This document shows, piece after piece, positions 26,201 to 37,370 of a stretch of 64,000 nucleotides of DNA. The translations under genes were made by a program, and so were the position numbers. How positions within the stretch are numbered: position 1 is the stretch's first letter; each line of letters opens with the position of its first letter. The notes beneath the pieces were generated by a model, which saw nothing but the letters and a program-made list of their open reading frames with translations, was not told the DNA's origin and searched no databases. This stretch comes from Lantana camara. Its lineage: Eukaryota; Streptophyta; Magnoliopsida; Lamiales; Verbenaceae. The stretch spans positions 58,898,001-58,962,000 of the forward strand of contig CM074864.1 of NCBI GenBank assembly GCA_037501455.1, in the 5' to 3' direction.

Positions 26201-29200
26201 TTTATGTTGACAACTTGAATATTTGTTCATATTCTGGAATTAGAAATACAGTTAAATGTGATGGCCCGTCATAATCACTGTACATTTTGATTAATTAAGT
26301 AGGAGAACCCAATGGAACTTTGTCGCATTCCAAGACTGTGTTTGAATCATATGATAGCAATCCAAAAGCAGTTGGGTTAATAGAGAAAGATTAAGTATGA
26401 CAACACCACAAGCGAAGAGTTCCAAAGACTTGCAAATTCCAATATTAAACTTATGGAAATGGAGACGGAGGGACACATGCAGAGGGAATTTTTCCTTTTG
26501 CTACCCTTTCCCCTCTTAAAACCAAGAAATGGGGTTCTTCAGCCTTTTCCTTTCAATTTTTGGTTTGGTTAAAGGAGAAATAAAAATGAATCGGCAAAAG
26601 GACATGTAAATTTTGTATTTCTTTGCTCTTACTCTTCAAACATAGTAAGCATGCCACTAGATCCCTGTAACAAGAAATCCTTTCAGTACTTCATGAGATA
26701 TGGATGCTTAGGTGGAGCTTGAAGGACTTCAAAATTGAATCTAATCACAATATAGTATCACACAAGACATTCTTTGCTCCTTACAACCAGAATGATCAGT
26801 AAGGTAACCTCCAAACACCGTAATCACAAGTTCTCTCCAAATAGAAGGTTAAAAGAATATCAGATAGTCAACACAAGAAACCCTTAGAGCCATAACAATC
26901 AACAGAACTAAAGCGATGTGAATTCTAAAAACTAGTGATTGGCACCAGTTTTCAGAATGGAAAGTTGCTGAGGAAGTTACTACAATTTACATGTGTCTAA
27001 GGTCAGGAATATGCAACAGCATATTAACTTTTAACCTCTAAAGTGATGCATTTATTCAACATGTGCAACTTAAATTCAATGAAATGCAACTAGATTTTTT
27101 GTTGTACTTTTCTAATGGCATTCACACAATATACATTTGTGCTTTAACATGATAAAAGAAATCTTGGAAGGAAGAGAAAAGGACTAAAACATCTCGCAGG
27201 AAAAAGAATAACAATGAAGTCGATAAAATAGGATGGAAATATTAAATTCTCTAACCAAAATCAGTAGCCAACAAACCTGAAATCCAAAAGTATATTGCAA
27301 AAAATCAAACATGTCTAAACTCCTGGAAGCTGGTACAGAAAACGTTCCAGGTAATTTAGGAAGTCCTCTGAAGTACTTCAAAGATGATGCCGCCGCTCTC
27401 ACCTGATGTTTAAATGACTCGTTAAGCCCTTTGCAATGCCAAGAAAAGAGAAATCATACATTAGATTTAGGACCAGATCACCTCTGAAAATGTCACAATA
27501 GGATTGGTTATAGTAGGAGCATCCAGAGGAATTATATTATAGGGAACCAAATCTTCTATCATTGCTGCATCGGACTCCATCACGCGCTTCAGCTGAAGCA
27601 GAAAGCAACCAAACGGAAAACAATTATTAAAACAAATTCGAAAAATAACACATGGACCAGCCCAGAGAAAAGAGGTAGGCAAGGAGTATGTATGCAACAT
27701 GTAAACCTCGTCAGGGATTAATCTTTCAGCTTCTTCAGGAGAAACATCCTTGGTCAACTGCTCTAAAACATTCCCAAGAACCTTAAGAGTTGCCAAGACT
27801 CTTTTCCTTTTCACTGTCTTACGCTCCAACCTAATAGAATGGGAGAAGGAAATTGTCAAGTGTAATATTGAAACTGAAACATAAAAATGTAAAACAGATT
27901 TCGTTCAATGACAAACTGTTGCCGAGCATGATAAAAACCGGAAAAAGTATATGTCTCTCAGACAAAGACTTAAGAAAAGATACAGATGACAAGCAACCAA
28001 AACTACATTACAACATCTAATAGTTTCTTATAATAAAAAATTTGAGCTAGTCTGAAACATACTCTCCAAGGTTACCACTAAAGACACCGGACGACTCCCT
28101 CAGCTTCATCTCCTCTTCTCGAAGCTTATCCACATCATTCTTCTGCCTGTATAATTTATAGAACTCCCTCAAACGAGCGATATCCTGGCTTCTGTCTATA
28201 GCTCCACCCTCCCTTTTGGCCAGCTTTTGCTGAAATATTTTATTAAAAGTAACAAAGAAGCATAACGTGTGTGAGTATAAACTCTAAAGAAATTTGAAAG
28301 CATGATTTACGCAAGTGTATATTCAAAAGAAAACTGCACAAGTATAGTTAAAAATAGAACTCAAACAAATAGTTGTAATAGGGTATGGACACATCATACA
28401 CAAAATCAGCATCTCAAAAGGGGGTATACAAGTGGAAATGTGCATAGGCAGCCAGCAAATGATTTCCACTTAAATTAGCAATCAGATTAAAAATCACTAG
28501 TAGCTCAAGACTAGTGGAGATTGGAGAAGCCAAATATACCTTGATGACAGACATCAAACCAGTCTTAAACTGCAACACACCCCTCCCCTCGCTGTTTGGA
28601 TCCAGATTTTGAGCCAGTGAATAAGCATGCTCACATACTGCAATAGGAAAGAAAACCAACAATTCACTGAGTGAAATTCAACATGCTCCTTTGGTGGGTT
28701 GGGGTGAATGTTAAAGTATTTTATAGAATTTATGTACGGTGCGGTTTATTGGATTTCCTATCTGGCAGGATGCCTTAATAATATCAATTAGGGCATTCAA
28801 AATGTTGCTCCACCATTACGCATTTACCCTAGTTAGTTGATACAGGTATGTCTCTTGTATATTCGTCACCTGTTCTCTATATAAAGGAGGTATAATATTT
28901 ACTCGTTCTACCCCCAACAAACTCTGCATGTAATCCTAAAAAGAAAAGAAGCTCAAACACAATCTCAGCATTGAGCTAGTTGCCTACGGTGGGACATAAG
29001 TTCTCAGAGTGATACAAAAGAGTAAGGTGAGTTTGCCAAGGAGTATGAACTTCATATGACTGGGTAATCACATATTTACGTAGGGTAATATTCCAACCCA
29101 GCTTGGTCTCCAGTCAAAATGTTATGGGGAATATTAGTAAAATCTCCCATGTGCCCCAGAAAATAAATGGAGCTCCCGAACTAATATGATTGTTCACCTA

Positions 29201-29471
29201 TTTTTACTGCTAGCATCCATTTACGACATCACAAAATAGAAGAATATGAGGCAAACAAAGAACAACACATACGGATTCGGGAAACATTAGGATCATCATT
29301 TTGAATCTCATCCGCAGCCCTCAGAATGTCATCTATGTCCCTGTTCCCAAGTGAGGAGGGAACATTTGCCGCAAGGCCAACCTCCGGCCGTCCAAACAAA
29401 TCCCCGCCTGCTCTTCGGCCTCGTAGTGCTGCCCGCACCAGTCGCTCCCACAAGTCTTCCACTCGAGACAT
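9466..29471 (-). CDS. CALS9: Callose synthase 9-type (1,3-beta-glucan synthase, GSL10 orthologue)
   Basis: Plasma-membrane 1,3-beta-glucan synthase that makes callose from UDP-glucose. In Arabidopsis GSL10 is needed for microspore division. I reconstructed 51 exons totalling 5769 bp (1922 aa plus stop), against about 1900 for the family. First: 29273-29471, 28540-28637, 28063-28229, 27707-27830, 27482-27592, 27277-27402, 25868-25957, 25107-25204, 24851-24968. Last: 12085-12243, 11441-11554, 11278-11366, 10974-11132, 10788-10890, 10353-10472, 10054-10104, 9788-9970, 9466-9702. The start MSRVEDLWERLVRA matches CALS9. The FKS1 N-terminal motif FLIWGEAANVRFLPEC is in exon 9 (about residues 338-377). 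A first membrane cluster spans about 475-765. The cytosolic catalytic loop has SYRGQTLART then MMYYRKALVLQAYLE (about 1150-1180), NQNHAVVFTRG (about 1290) and MHYGHPDVFDRVFHITRGG (about 1390-1410). C-terminal membrane segments run from about 1490 and the protein ends LAGNNPNTGI. Intron 18 uses a GC donor. No frame break was seen. Confidence 0.97.
11133..11277 (-). repeat. CALS9 intron 45, almost wholly microsatellite
   Basis: In gene sense the 145-bp intron starts GTCTCTCTCT, passes through a long (GT)n run, then two tandem copies of a ~28-bp unit (containing AATCGATGCGGATTGAG on the plus strand, about 11158-11214), and ends at the acceptor for exon 46 (LEIVLLLVVYLAYG). The donor is fixed by reading frame (K-G followed by LEIV), so the repeat abuts the splice site directly. 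Confidence 0.8.
15083..15236. repeat. Minisatellite of ~33 bp in CALS9 intron 35
   Basis: Four to five tandem units of about 31-34 bp, each containing TTCCAATGGGAAAGAAAGAG or a close variant and separated by GAACTTAGAA-type joints. It lies within the intron between exons 35 (15334-15448) and 36 (14723-14842). The units differ by single-base changes and small indels. Confidence 0.85.
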
Positions 29472-29643
29472 CTCCTAGAGAACTAAAATGCAACACAGAA
29501 ACCATTTCAAAATTAGTTGCAATCCACATATGCCTAAAAGTTTCACTACCCCGATCGGTTACAACTCAGAAGTAAGTTGACTTGCTCGGAAAAGTCAAGA
29601 GGAACCAAGAATTCATGGTAAAATCAAAGTAAAGAACTCAATT
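29472..29643. promoter_or_regulatory. Short divergent promoter region between CALS9 and a small ORF
   Basis: Only 172 bp separate the CALS9 start codon (minus) from the start of the plus-strand ORF at 29644. If both are genes, their 5' UTRs and core promoters share or overlap this stretch. I see no clear TATA box, as is common for housekeeping plant promoters. If the right-hand ORF is not a gene, this is simply CALS9 5' UTR and promoter. Confidence 0.4.
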
Positions 29644-29991
29644 ATGAAGAAGATTGGTATTTATGTTGAACCCAAGAAATCACCCTCCTCCTCAACTAGC
29701 AAATCAATTCCTTCAGTTATTCATCGAATCAATCAGACAAAGATTAATCTGCTTACCGGTCAGAAGATCTCGCCGGAAGTTGCGATATTCAAGGAACACT
29801 TCCTCTACAGAAAAATGCGTAAATTCTACGCGGAGGAGATAAACCCTAGTGCTTTGGGGGTTCCTGAAGACAGCCCAGCAGCAACAAAGCAGTACAGAGA
29901 AGGAATAGGAGGAGGATCCGGTAATGGAAGTAATGCAGGGATGGATCTAGAAAGATACTTGGTCGCGTCAGTTCGCCTTTCCGTACAGTGA
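29644..29991 (+). CDS. Small unknown protein (115 aa), head-to-head with CALS9
   Basis: Single uninterrupted ORF starting MKKIGIYVEPKKS and ending SVRLSVQ. It is lysine- and serine-rich at the start, has a basic and aromatic middle (FKEHFLYRKMRKFYAEE), and a glycine-rich stretch (GGGSGNG) near the end. There is no signal peptide or membrane segment, and I recognise no domain. Composition is more protein-like than the surrounding AT-rich DNA, and it contains none of the simple sequence that makes most chance ORFs here. It could be a small conserved plant gene or an exon-like part of the CALS9 5' region. A nested start in another frame (29654) was not preferred. Confidence 0.45.
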   Translation: MKKIGIYVEPKKSPSSSTSKSIPSVIHRINQTKINLLTGQKISPEVAIFKEHFLYRKMRKFYAEEINPSALGVPEDSPAATKQYREGIGGGSGNGSNAGMDLERYLVASVRLSVQ

Positions 29992-30378
29992 TGAATACTA
30001 AATTAGGGTTTATGTGTACGCGTATGGATAATTTGAATTTTCCAACGGCAAAAGAAATTTAGACAGAATCATCAATGTGTTCACTTTTGCTTGGATTTGG
30101 ACTTTAGGACCAATTCTTTCACTTAAGGACCAAGATTTTCGAATAGGAAGGCTTAGTGGTTCACTTTTGCTTAGATTTTGGGTTTAGAAGTAGTTTTGAC
30201 TTTTTAGTCTCACCTTTAATTCATGCAATTTCTATTTTTGTCCAACTAAGAATGTGAAAACAACAATTCTGCATAAAATATCGCCGATTCATTCAGACTC
30301 GTATCGATACTCTAATTATAAGTCTTACTGAATACTTTACGCGTGAGGATATTAAAGATTATCCAATGAAAAATATTA

Positions 30379-30609
30379 TTAAGGACTGTAGAAGGCTTCT
30401 CCACATGTCTTGAAAAGCCATAATCCACCGCAGTTTTCGGAAAAGAAATGGAAGCGCCGATAAACTTGCGAAGATGGGGCATCACCTTCATGCCGACTAT
30501 ATAGTGTGGGATTCGCCACCGGAAGAACTTCTTTGAGGAGTTTTGTTTTTGGGTATCCGCCCCTCCTGGGCATCTTACTGGATAATGGTTCGATCAATTT
30601 GACCACCAA
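30379..30609 (-). CDS. Short ORF of unknown status (76 aa)
   Basis: Reads MVVKLIEPLSSKMPRRGGYP at the start and ends LFKTCGEAFYSP, with balanced composition but no domain I recognise. No intron signals or partner exons were found. It may be a chance ORF or a relic in a transposon-rich stretch, and is listed only because its composition is less AT-biased than the flanks. Confidence 0.2.
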   Translation of the reverse strand: MVVKLIEPLSSKMPRRGGYPKTKLLKEVLPVANPTLYSRHEGDAPSSQVYRRFHFFSENCGGLWLFKTCGEAFYSP

Positions 30610-30920
30610 TTAAATCAATATAACATCGTATAAAATTTATTATTTGTACATAGCATTATGAATATCGATAGATACCTTAGAATAGCGTGGGGCAACAAAA
30701 ACTACAAAAATAACATCATTTCATGTATAAGATTGATAATCAAATAGTAGGTCAAACAAAATAGAAATAGATATATATATATATACACACATAAATTAAT
30801 GATTAAAACTACAAAATGAATTCCAAAACAAGGCATAAACATTTTCTAAAAGATTGCACATCAACGTATACTTTTGTCGAGTTTGTACGATATGTTTATA
30901 TTACCATTTGAAAATGATAT

Positions 30921-31810
30921 AGGCAAAATTACGTGTACTATTCTTAAGTTTAGGTTTAATTACAAATTATTCCCTTAAATTTTATTAGTTACAAAAAAGT
31001 CCTCAATATTTTATTTATGATACAAAACTAACTGTCTGTTAAGTTTTTCGTTAAGATTTTTTCTGATTCTTCAAAAATACTCCCGAGAAGTAGTTTGTAA
31101 TATGTTAAAATTACAATGAGCATTTTGTTAGTTTATAATATTATTAGGAACTTTTTTTATAAATATATTTAAAAGGAACATATAGTCTTTTGTGATATTT
31201 GGAGGCTCATTCTCTACCCACTCTTTTTTTTTTCTTTAGGCTAAGAATCTATCTCTCTAATTAACTGGTTTTATTTGTAATTCCTTTAATTTAATTTAAA
31301 TTTTTTTTAACACAAGATATTTTTTCTGTTTTGTACATGTAAAGATTGTATTAAACTCGTGGTGACATGATCGCATATCGATCAGATAGCAGGCGCCACA
31401 TGACACTCTTCTAAGGTTCCACGAGCAGCTCCCACATGGCCAAAGCTCCTTGAGCGTTTGCTCACCCCTTGCCTCCAAACTTAAAGTGTGAAATACCTAT
31501 GCATAGCCTGAGTAATATGCCCCGTTCGAAAAAAAAAAGTCCCTCGACCACTGCTTCCCTCAATCTAGCGTCGGCCTCTGATCAATGATAATCAGTGAGA
31601 GCTACATTAAATGCTTGAGATTCCCTCTGACATATTATTAAATGCCTAAGATCCGTCTGCACATTATCTGACACGAGTATGAGGCGTCATGTTGCATGTT
31701 CACCAATTGACGCAGGTGCATTTGATTGTGTACTTGAACAGACATAAAGGCCACACTATAATATCTCCAACATTTATGGTATTCAGTAAGCACATTTACT
31801 GTACCATTTG

Positions 31811-31874
<64 letters not shown>

Positions 31875-32542
31875 TTCCTCTCTTTCGAGCACCTTGCTGA
31901 TTTGAATATCAAAGTGTCAATATTTGGCCTAAACCCCATTCCCCCATCTTGGTTGATAGCTTACGTTTGTTCATCATTTCAACCAACTTTCAGGACAAAA
32001 TTCACATACAAATATAAATTCTTTAGTGATGGTGTGGTCAATTCGAATCCAACTCAGCAACCAGGTCGAAACAGCATCACATGTTTCAAAAAATATGTAA
32101 TACAGTGATCATACCTCAAAGCTTGGATTTTGATATGTATTGAGAAAGAGATGGCTTGATTGGTTAAAAAACTTATAAAAAAAATTTATATTTATGACAG
32201 TTCATCCCAACTAAATATAAACTTTTTGATACAATCATGAAATGATCATGAATATAAATGGAAGAAATAGATTTTATAGAAAAAATAGTATCCTAAATAT
32301 ATTTACAACAAAGTCACTAACAATATCATATATTAACAAAACGCTCCTTGTAGTTTTAACACATTGCAAGCTAGTTCTCAAGGGTATTTTTGAAAAATTA
32401 AAAAAATTGTAAAAAAAAACTTAACTGACCGTTAGTTTTGTAATAAAAATGAAATGACAGTGATTTTTTTGTAATTAATAAAATATGAGGGATCAATTTG
32501 TAATTAGACTTAAACTCAGGAATTGTACATGTAATTTTCCCT
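30921..32542. mobile_element. 1.6-kb element with ~220-240-bp terminal inverted repeats
   Basis: The left end (about 30921-31150) and right end (about 32310-32542) are inverted copies over most of their length. The left begins AGGCAAAATTACGTGTACTA and the right ends in the complement of AGGGAAAATTACATGTACAA. Matching blocks deeper in include CAAAACTAAC, TCAAAAATAC and TTTTGTTA. The interior has no transposase-like ORF. Long TIRs suggest a non-autonomous Mutator-like element, but I found no clear target duplication. The interior includes the CT/CA microsatellite. Confidence 0.7.
31811..31873. repeat. (CT)n(CA)n compound microsatellite
   Basis: About 19 CT units are followed directly by about 12 CA units, inside the long-TIR element. 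Confidence 0.95.
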
Positions 32543-33481
32543 TAATTTTAAAACATTTTCTTTGAAGTAGCCCGAGTTTTTGAATTAAACATTTTCTTTG
32601 ATCTTGTCACGATACGAAATGAGAATTTATATCATGAATCATTTATACTGTGAATTTGACACTTGAGATAGGCACATGCGAAGTCTGCAAGGCTAAATCG
32701 TTGAAAAATTGAAATCAATGACATAAAATTCTGTGTGGAATGAGGCACACAAATAATCCCCCTTTGAAAGGCAATACCAAAAAAAGGTATTAGGAGGATC
32801 CGGGAGTGTATCTCTAACTACCCCTACCAGGTAGGTTGGCTACCTAACTAGTAAAGGGCAACCATTACAAGAGTCGTAGGGAATGCTCTTGTGAGATAAA
32901 ACCTTGCAACCTCTTTTGATTTGAGATACACGTTCATGCAAACAAAAGAATAGTAGGAGTTAGAGAGAACGCTCTAAATTTACGAAATTTAGTGGAGGGT
33001 TAACTTCTGTTTTGCCGGTCTCTCCCCTATTTTATTCCCCTACAAATTTAATAAAAAATAAGAAGAAATTCAACAAAATTAGTGGTGCTCAAGAATCTAA
33101 CAACATCATGCTTCAATAATTTTTTGGATATTAATATTTAACTGAGGCCTATCGGGACCTTACCCAAAATGCAAAGGTAAGAATATTACCTTATATATAT
33201 AAGAGTCGTTTCGTCGGCCGGTTTTATGAATTAAAATCCAATGAAATTCAGGGGATTCTCACCCACAAGGCAAGCAAACGACGTCGTTTCTTTTTTTTTG
33301 CATTTTTTTCCCTTTTTCTCACTTCCAGATTCCCTCCACCTCCGCTTTCCAGAAATATCTCTTCCTCCACATATGTCTCTTCACTCCACCTCCACCGCAT
33401 CCTCGCAGATGTCTCCTTTTTCCTTTCTTCGTCGACTTCCTTTCTCCACCGACAACTTCTCCATAGCCACATGTCTCTCCG

Positions 33482-36400
33482 TGTAAAGCCCCAGTTTTTC
33501 TTATTTGTACAACATGACGTATGTGTTTATCAAATTGCGCGAAATAATTATTTATACGTGATTTACGTATTTAATTGTATTAAATGTTAATTAATTATGC
33601 ATGCATGAATTTATAAATTATATACGTAGTTATTTTATATTATTTGTAATAGTATGAATTTTATTGTTACATTGCATATGAGTGACATTACGTGCTTCGT
33701 TTCTATATGAATTGATACCGAAATTTCGTGCAAATTTAATATGTTGGACTTATGTGTGTCTTGTATATGAATATATGTTCATTTCATGATTTCGGATTTA
33801 ATTGATTGAGTTTTGGAAAATTTGAATATATTAAGTTTTTAGGTTTGAAGTTTTAAACGTTTAAATCCTTTTCGAACCGTTTTTGATTCGTTTAACTCCG
33901 TTTTCAATTCCAATTTTTGTGCCAACATGGTATACTTGAATTGTGTGAGTTATTAACGTGTTTACATGCTTACGTTGTAATTTTAGGCTCGTTTGATTTA
34001 GTTTTGATTTCGGTTTTTGGGAGACGGAACTTATAGGGCTTAAACGCTTTAAGCGCGCCCTGGGTTCCGGACGACATATCTTGAGCTCGGGAATTCGGAT
34101 TCGAATTCCGTCACCTCCGTTGCCTTTGTATCGACGAGTCAGAGACAATGTAACAAGACTCATACCTTTTTGAGATCATTAAGACCTCCGAAATCCAACC
34201 GTAACAAACAACCCGTGCAAGAGTAACCCTTTTGTTGACTAGTCTTCATGGTGGGACCCTTTAAGCCAACCTAAACCTAACCAAGATTTAACCCATGACT
34301 TATGTACTTGAGTTAACCCCTTTCTCCTCCTTTTACCAGCAAAAAACCGAGCCAAACTCCCTCATTTTCTGCAGCAACAGATCGAGACAAGAGAGGAGAG
34401 GAGAGGAGAAGAGAGGAGAAACCCTTGGCCCTTGTGATTTTTGAGCTCAAATCACTTCCTTTCTTCTCCATATCTTGAAGGTATGAATATTTATGTATCC
34501 TCTACTCTTCTATACATGATTTCATCCATTTATTACTTGCTTTGCATCAGATTTGATAAGGGTTTGGGCTAAGAGCCTGAATAGGACTTTTGGGGATTTT
34601 TGCTCTAATGACCTACCTAGTTGTGTAGCTGATTTCCTTGCTTATAAATGATTATATGAGCTTGTTTCTTGGCCTATTTGTTTCCTAACTGATAGTATAT
34701 GATGTTAGGATGATTTTCTCTTTAGACCCTTTGATGAAATTATGAGATATAGAGCTCCAAACTTGATGATCAAAACTGTCTCCCCTGTTTCGGGACTGCT
34801 GTGTGGAATTATGCTTTGTTGCTTGATCAAATGGCCTTCTTTGCGTGTGAATTTGCATGGAGATGATGTAAACTCACTGTTTTATATGTTAGGATTCATA
34901 TTGCAAGCCTTTGGATCCATTTTAAGCCCCAAAACCGAAATACATGACCTGTTTTTATGCATAATCCATGACAGAACTGGGCTGCTGCTGTTGCATTTTT
35001 GTGGTTTGTTGGTCATCCTAATGTGTTTCAATTCGTGTCAATTTGCATATACATGGATTATATTAGTTGCTTATCATGTTAGTGTTCATTCCCTAAAGTT
35101 TCAGCTTCAAATTCAGCCCCTTAGTACTTGATCATGGCATGATTGAATCAACCGAGCTCATATGTGCGGTTTTGGCGTCCCAGACTTGCTGCATGGTTTT
35201 GGTACTCTTAACGTGTGTTTTGGCCTTAGCATTCTAAATGAAATATGTTCCTAACATGCTAAATATGTTTTATATTAAGTTTCATTAGATTTGGAGTTGA
35301 TTTGGTATGCTTTTGGGACTGATTTTGTATAGGGTCTGTTTTGCCGGTAAGCTTTGTTTGTGTTTTTGGGTCTGTACCGTGACACCCCTGTATCTCATTT
35401 GCTTTGTAATGGGTGACACCCCCGTGTCATGCCCTTTTTTCAGGTCTGTACTGAGACACCCCCGTGTCTCAGTCTATTCAATTTGAGGGACACGGGCGTG
35501 TCCCTCCCCTTGCGCATTTCTTGTCTTTTCCTTTTCGATTTTTGATTGTTTCACATCTTTAATGACTTTATCTTCATTTGTGATGAACTATGAACTTGTT
35601 ATGCTATGTGTTGGAATTATTGTGGTTTAATTTCATAGCATTTGGATGAGGCTTGGGCATGCTTTTGATGAATGTCGTTTATGTGCGTTTTGTAGCGTCT
35701 GTGATTTCCGTAACCCATTTCCCTTATCATATGATTTCTTCTTGTTCTCAAACTTAGGAAATATGTTATATTATGTAATATAATGTTTGTAGTTGAGTTT
35801 TGTGAAAGATTGAATACTTTTGAATGTATGTAATTGTTTATTTTCTAAATAGAAATGTGATCAAACTTGTGCTAATATTTGAATTTCTTCAATTGAATCG
35901 ATTGGAAATGAGAATTGATGAATTCGAATGAAAGTGAATGAATGAATGAATGACTTGATTATATGATTTAAATTCCTTTGACGTGAAATGTGAAGGGTAT
36001 GAACTCGTTTGAATACGAATGCTTCAATGAATGAACGAATTGAATGTTTATATGTCTTTAAGACTTTAATAGTGTACATGAACGTGTTCATTACATTATA
36101 GCATCGTTTCTTCATTCATATCATGATCATTACATTGCCGAGCGTCCTATTTGGTCATGTTGAGTCTCACCTCACCTTTATTGCACAGATTTTGATTCCG
36201 TTGGAAACGAGGCCGGTCTGAGAGGCTCTTGTGTTCTCCTTTTGCCGTTTAAGGTGGGTTTCTCTTCTATGTAGATAGATGACCCTATATATACCTTCAA
36301 TGTGAAAAGATTTCGGCCAAAAGTATATATATGTATATAGAGTCGTTTTCAAGAGTAAATGTTTTCAACGTAAAACCCTTCTTTCATGAATCCTACCTAA

Positions 36401-37370
36401 TGTTTTGGCGAAAATGAATGAATGTTCACAATGAATGGGGCCCAGGGACTTGGTGTGAGTGGGGACCCGAGGAGGCATGGGTTGACGGTAAACCCTCACA
36501 CTAGTCCCACCAATGAACGGCGTAACCGGACCTCATTAGGAGTTAGCGAGGAATGGACGCTGAGCGCCATCTGGGGAGTCATGTTCCCCTTTTGGTCAAT
36601 GAATGGGTGGATGGGCCTTGCAAACCCGCCACCAACCCGGAGGAAGAAGGTGGAATGTTATTGAATGTGCACGAAAGAATGATATGCATGAAAATAATGA
36701 ATGAATGTTAATGAATGTTAATGAATTACACGAGGTGTTGGTTGGAGATAATGCACGCCCACTCGTCGGGCCACTAATGACCTTGACCTAATGTAAATTT
36801 ATCGTTATAATCCCTTTTGATGATTTCTATTTGCCCACTTGGGAAATCCTTTAAAAACCTCACTTGAGATTATAGCTTGCATGTGATTGTTAAATTCCGT
36901 CGTATATTACATTTATGCCCTGTTTTTATACCCACCAGTCCCTTTTGGACTGAACCCGTTTGGTTTTCAGTTGTGTTGTGCAGGTGTCGTGGGAGCTAGG
37001 CGGGATTTCGAGTCATAGGTTTTACTTTCGTCTTTAACTCTTGAATTTTTGGTCTTACACTTGCATATTGCACATTGGATCATTGTATATGAAGAATAAT
37101 GGAGCGTACTTGTTGTTTGAGACTTGATGGCATTTGATAATGTATATGATCGATTTTTGGAGCTTGAATGATCATGGTTTATATTATGGCCAGTTATTGC
37201 TTCCGCAATTGTATTTTCTCTGATTTTATGGTTCAAGGGTTAGTCCCGCCTAGCATAGAGTCTGTGTATGTCCCCGTTCGCCGGGATTTAGCTCGGGTAT
37301 GGATCGTCCATTTCATATTCGGGTTTGGTCTCGGTACGGGGGATGTGGTACCTTGCGCTCGGGTGCTACA
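33482..37370. mobile_element. Solo LTR, 3.9 kb, probably Ty3/gypsy
   Basis: Begins TGTAAAGCCCC and ends GGGTGCTACA (TG...CA), and is flanked on both sides by the same five bases, CTCCG (33477-33481 and 37371-37375). Inside are features common in long plant gypsy LTRs: GACACGGGCGTGTCCC-type blocks (about 35385-35515) and a GAGAGGAGAGG-rich stretch near 34400. No second LTR copy, primer-binding site, polyprotein or internal direct repeat was seen, so recombination between two LTRs leaving one is the simplest reading. The ORF at 34742-35131 within it has no recognisable domain. Confidence 0.8.

Noticed and set aside
33241..33486. 81-codon plus-strand ORF ahead of the solo LTR
   Set aside because: Phenylalanine/serine-rich translation of a CT-rich leader-like sequence; better explained as UTR.
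34742..35131. 129-codon plus-strand ORF
   Set aside because: Lies wholly inside the solo LTR, has no domain and no splice context; it reads as chance coding in LTR sequence.
33482..37370. Reading this unit as a complete short retrotransposon with two LTRs
   Set aside because: I found no terminal direct repeats inside the unit and no primer site or purine tract; a solo LTR fits better.
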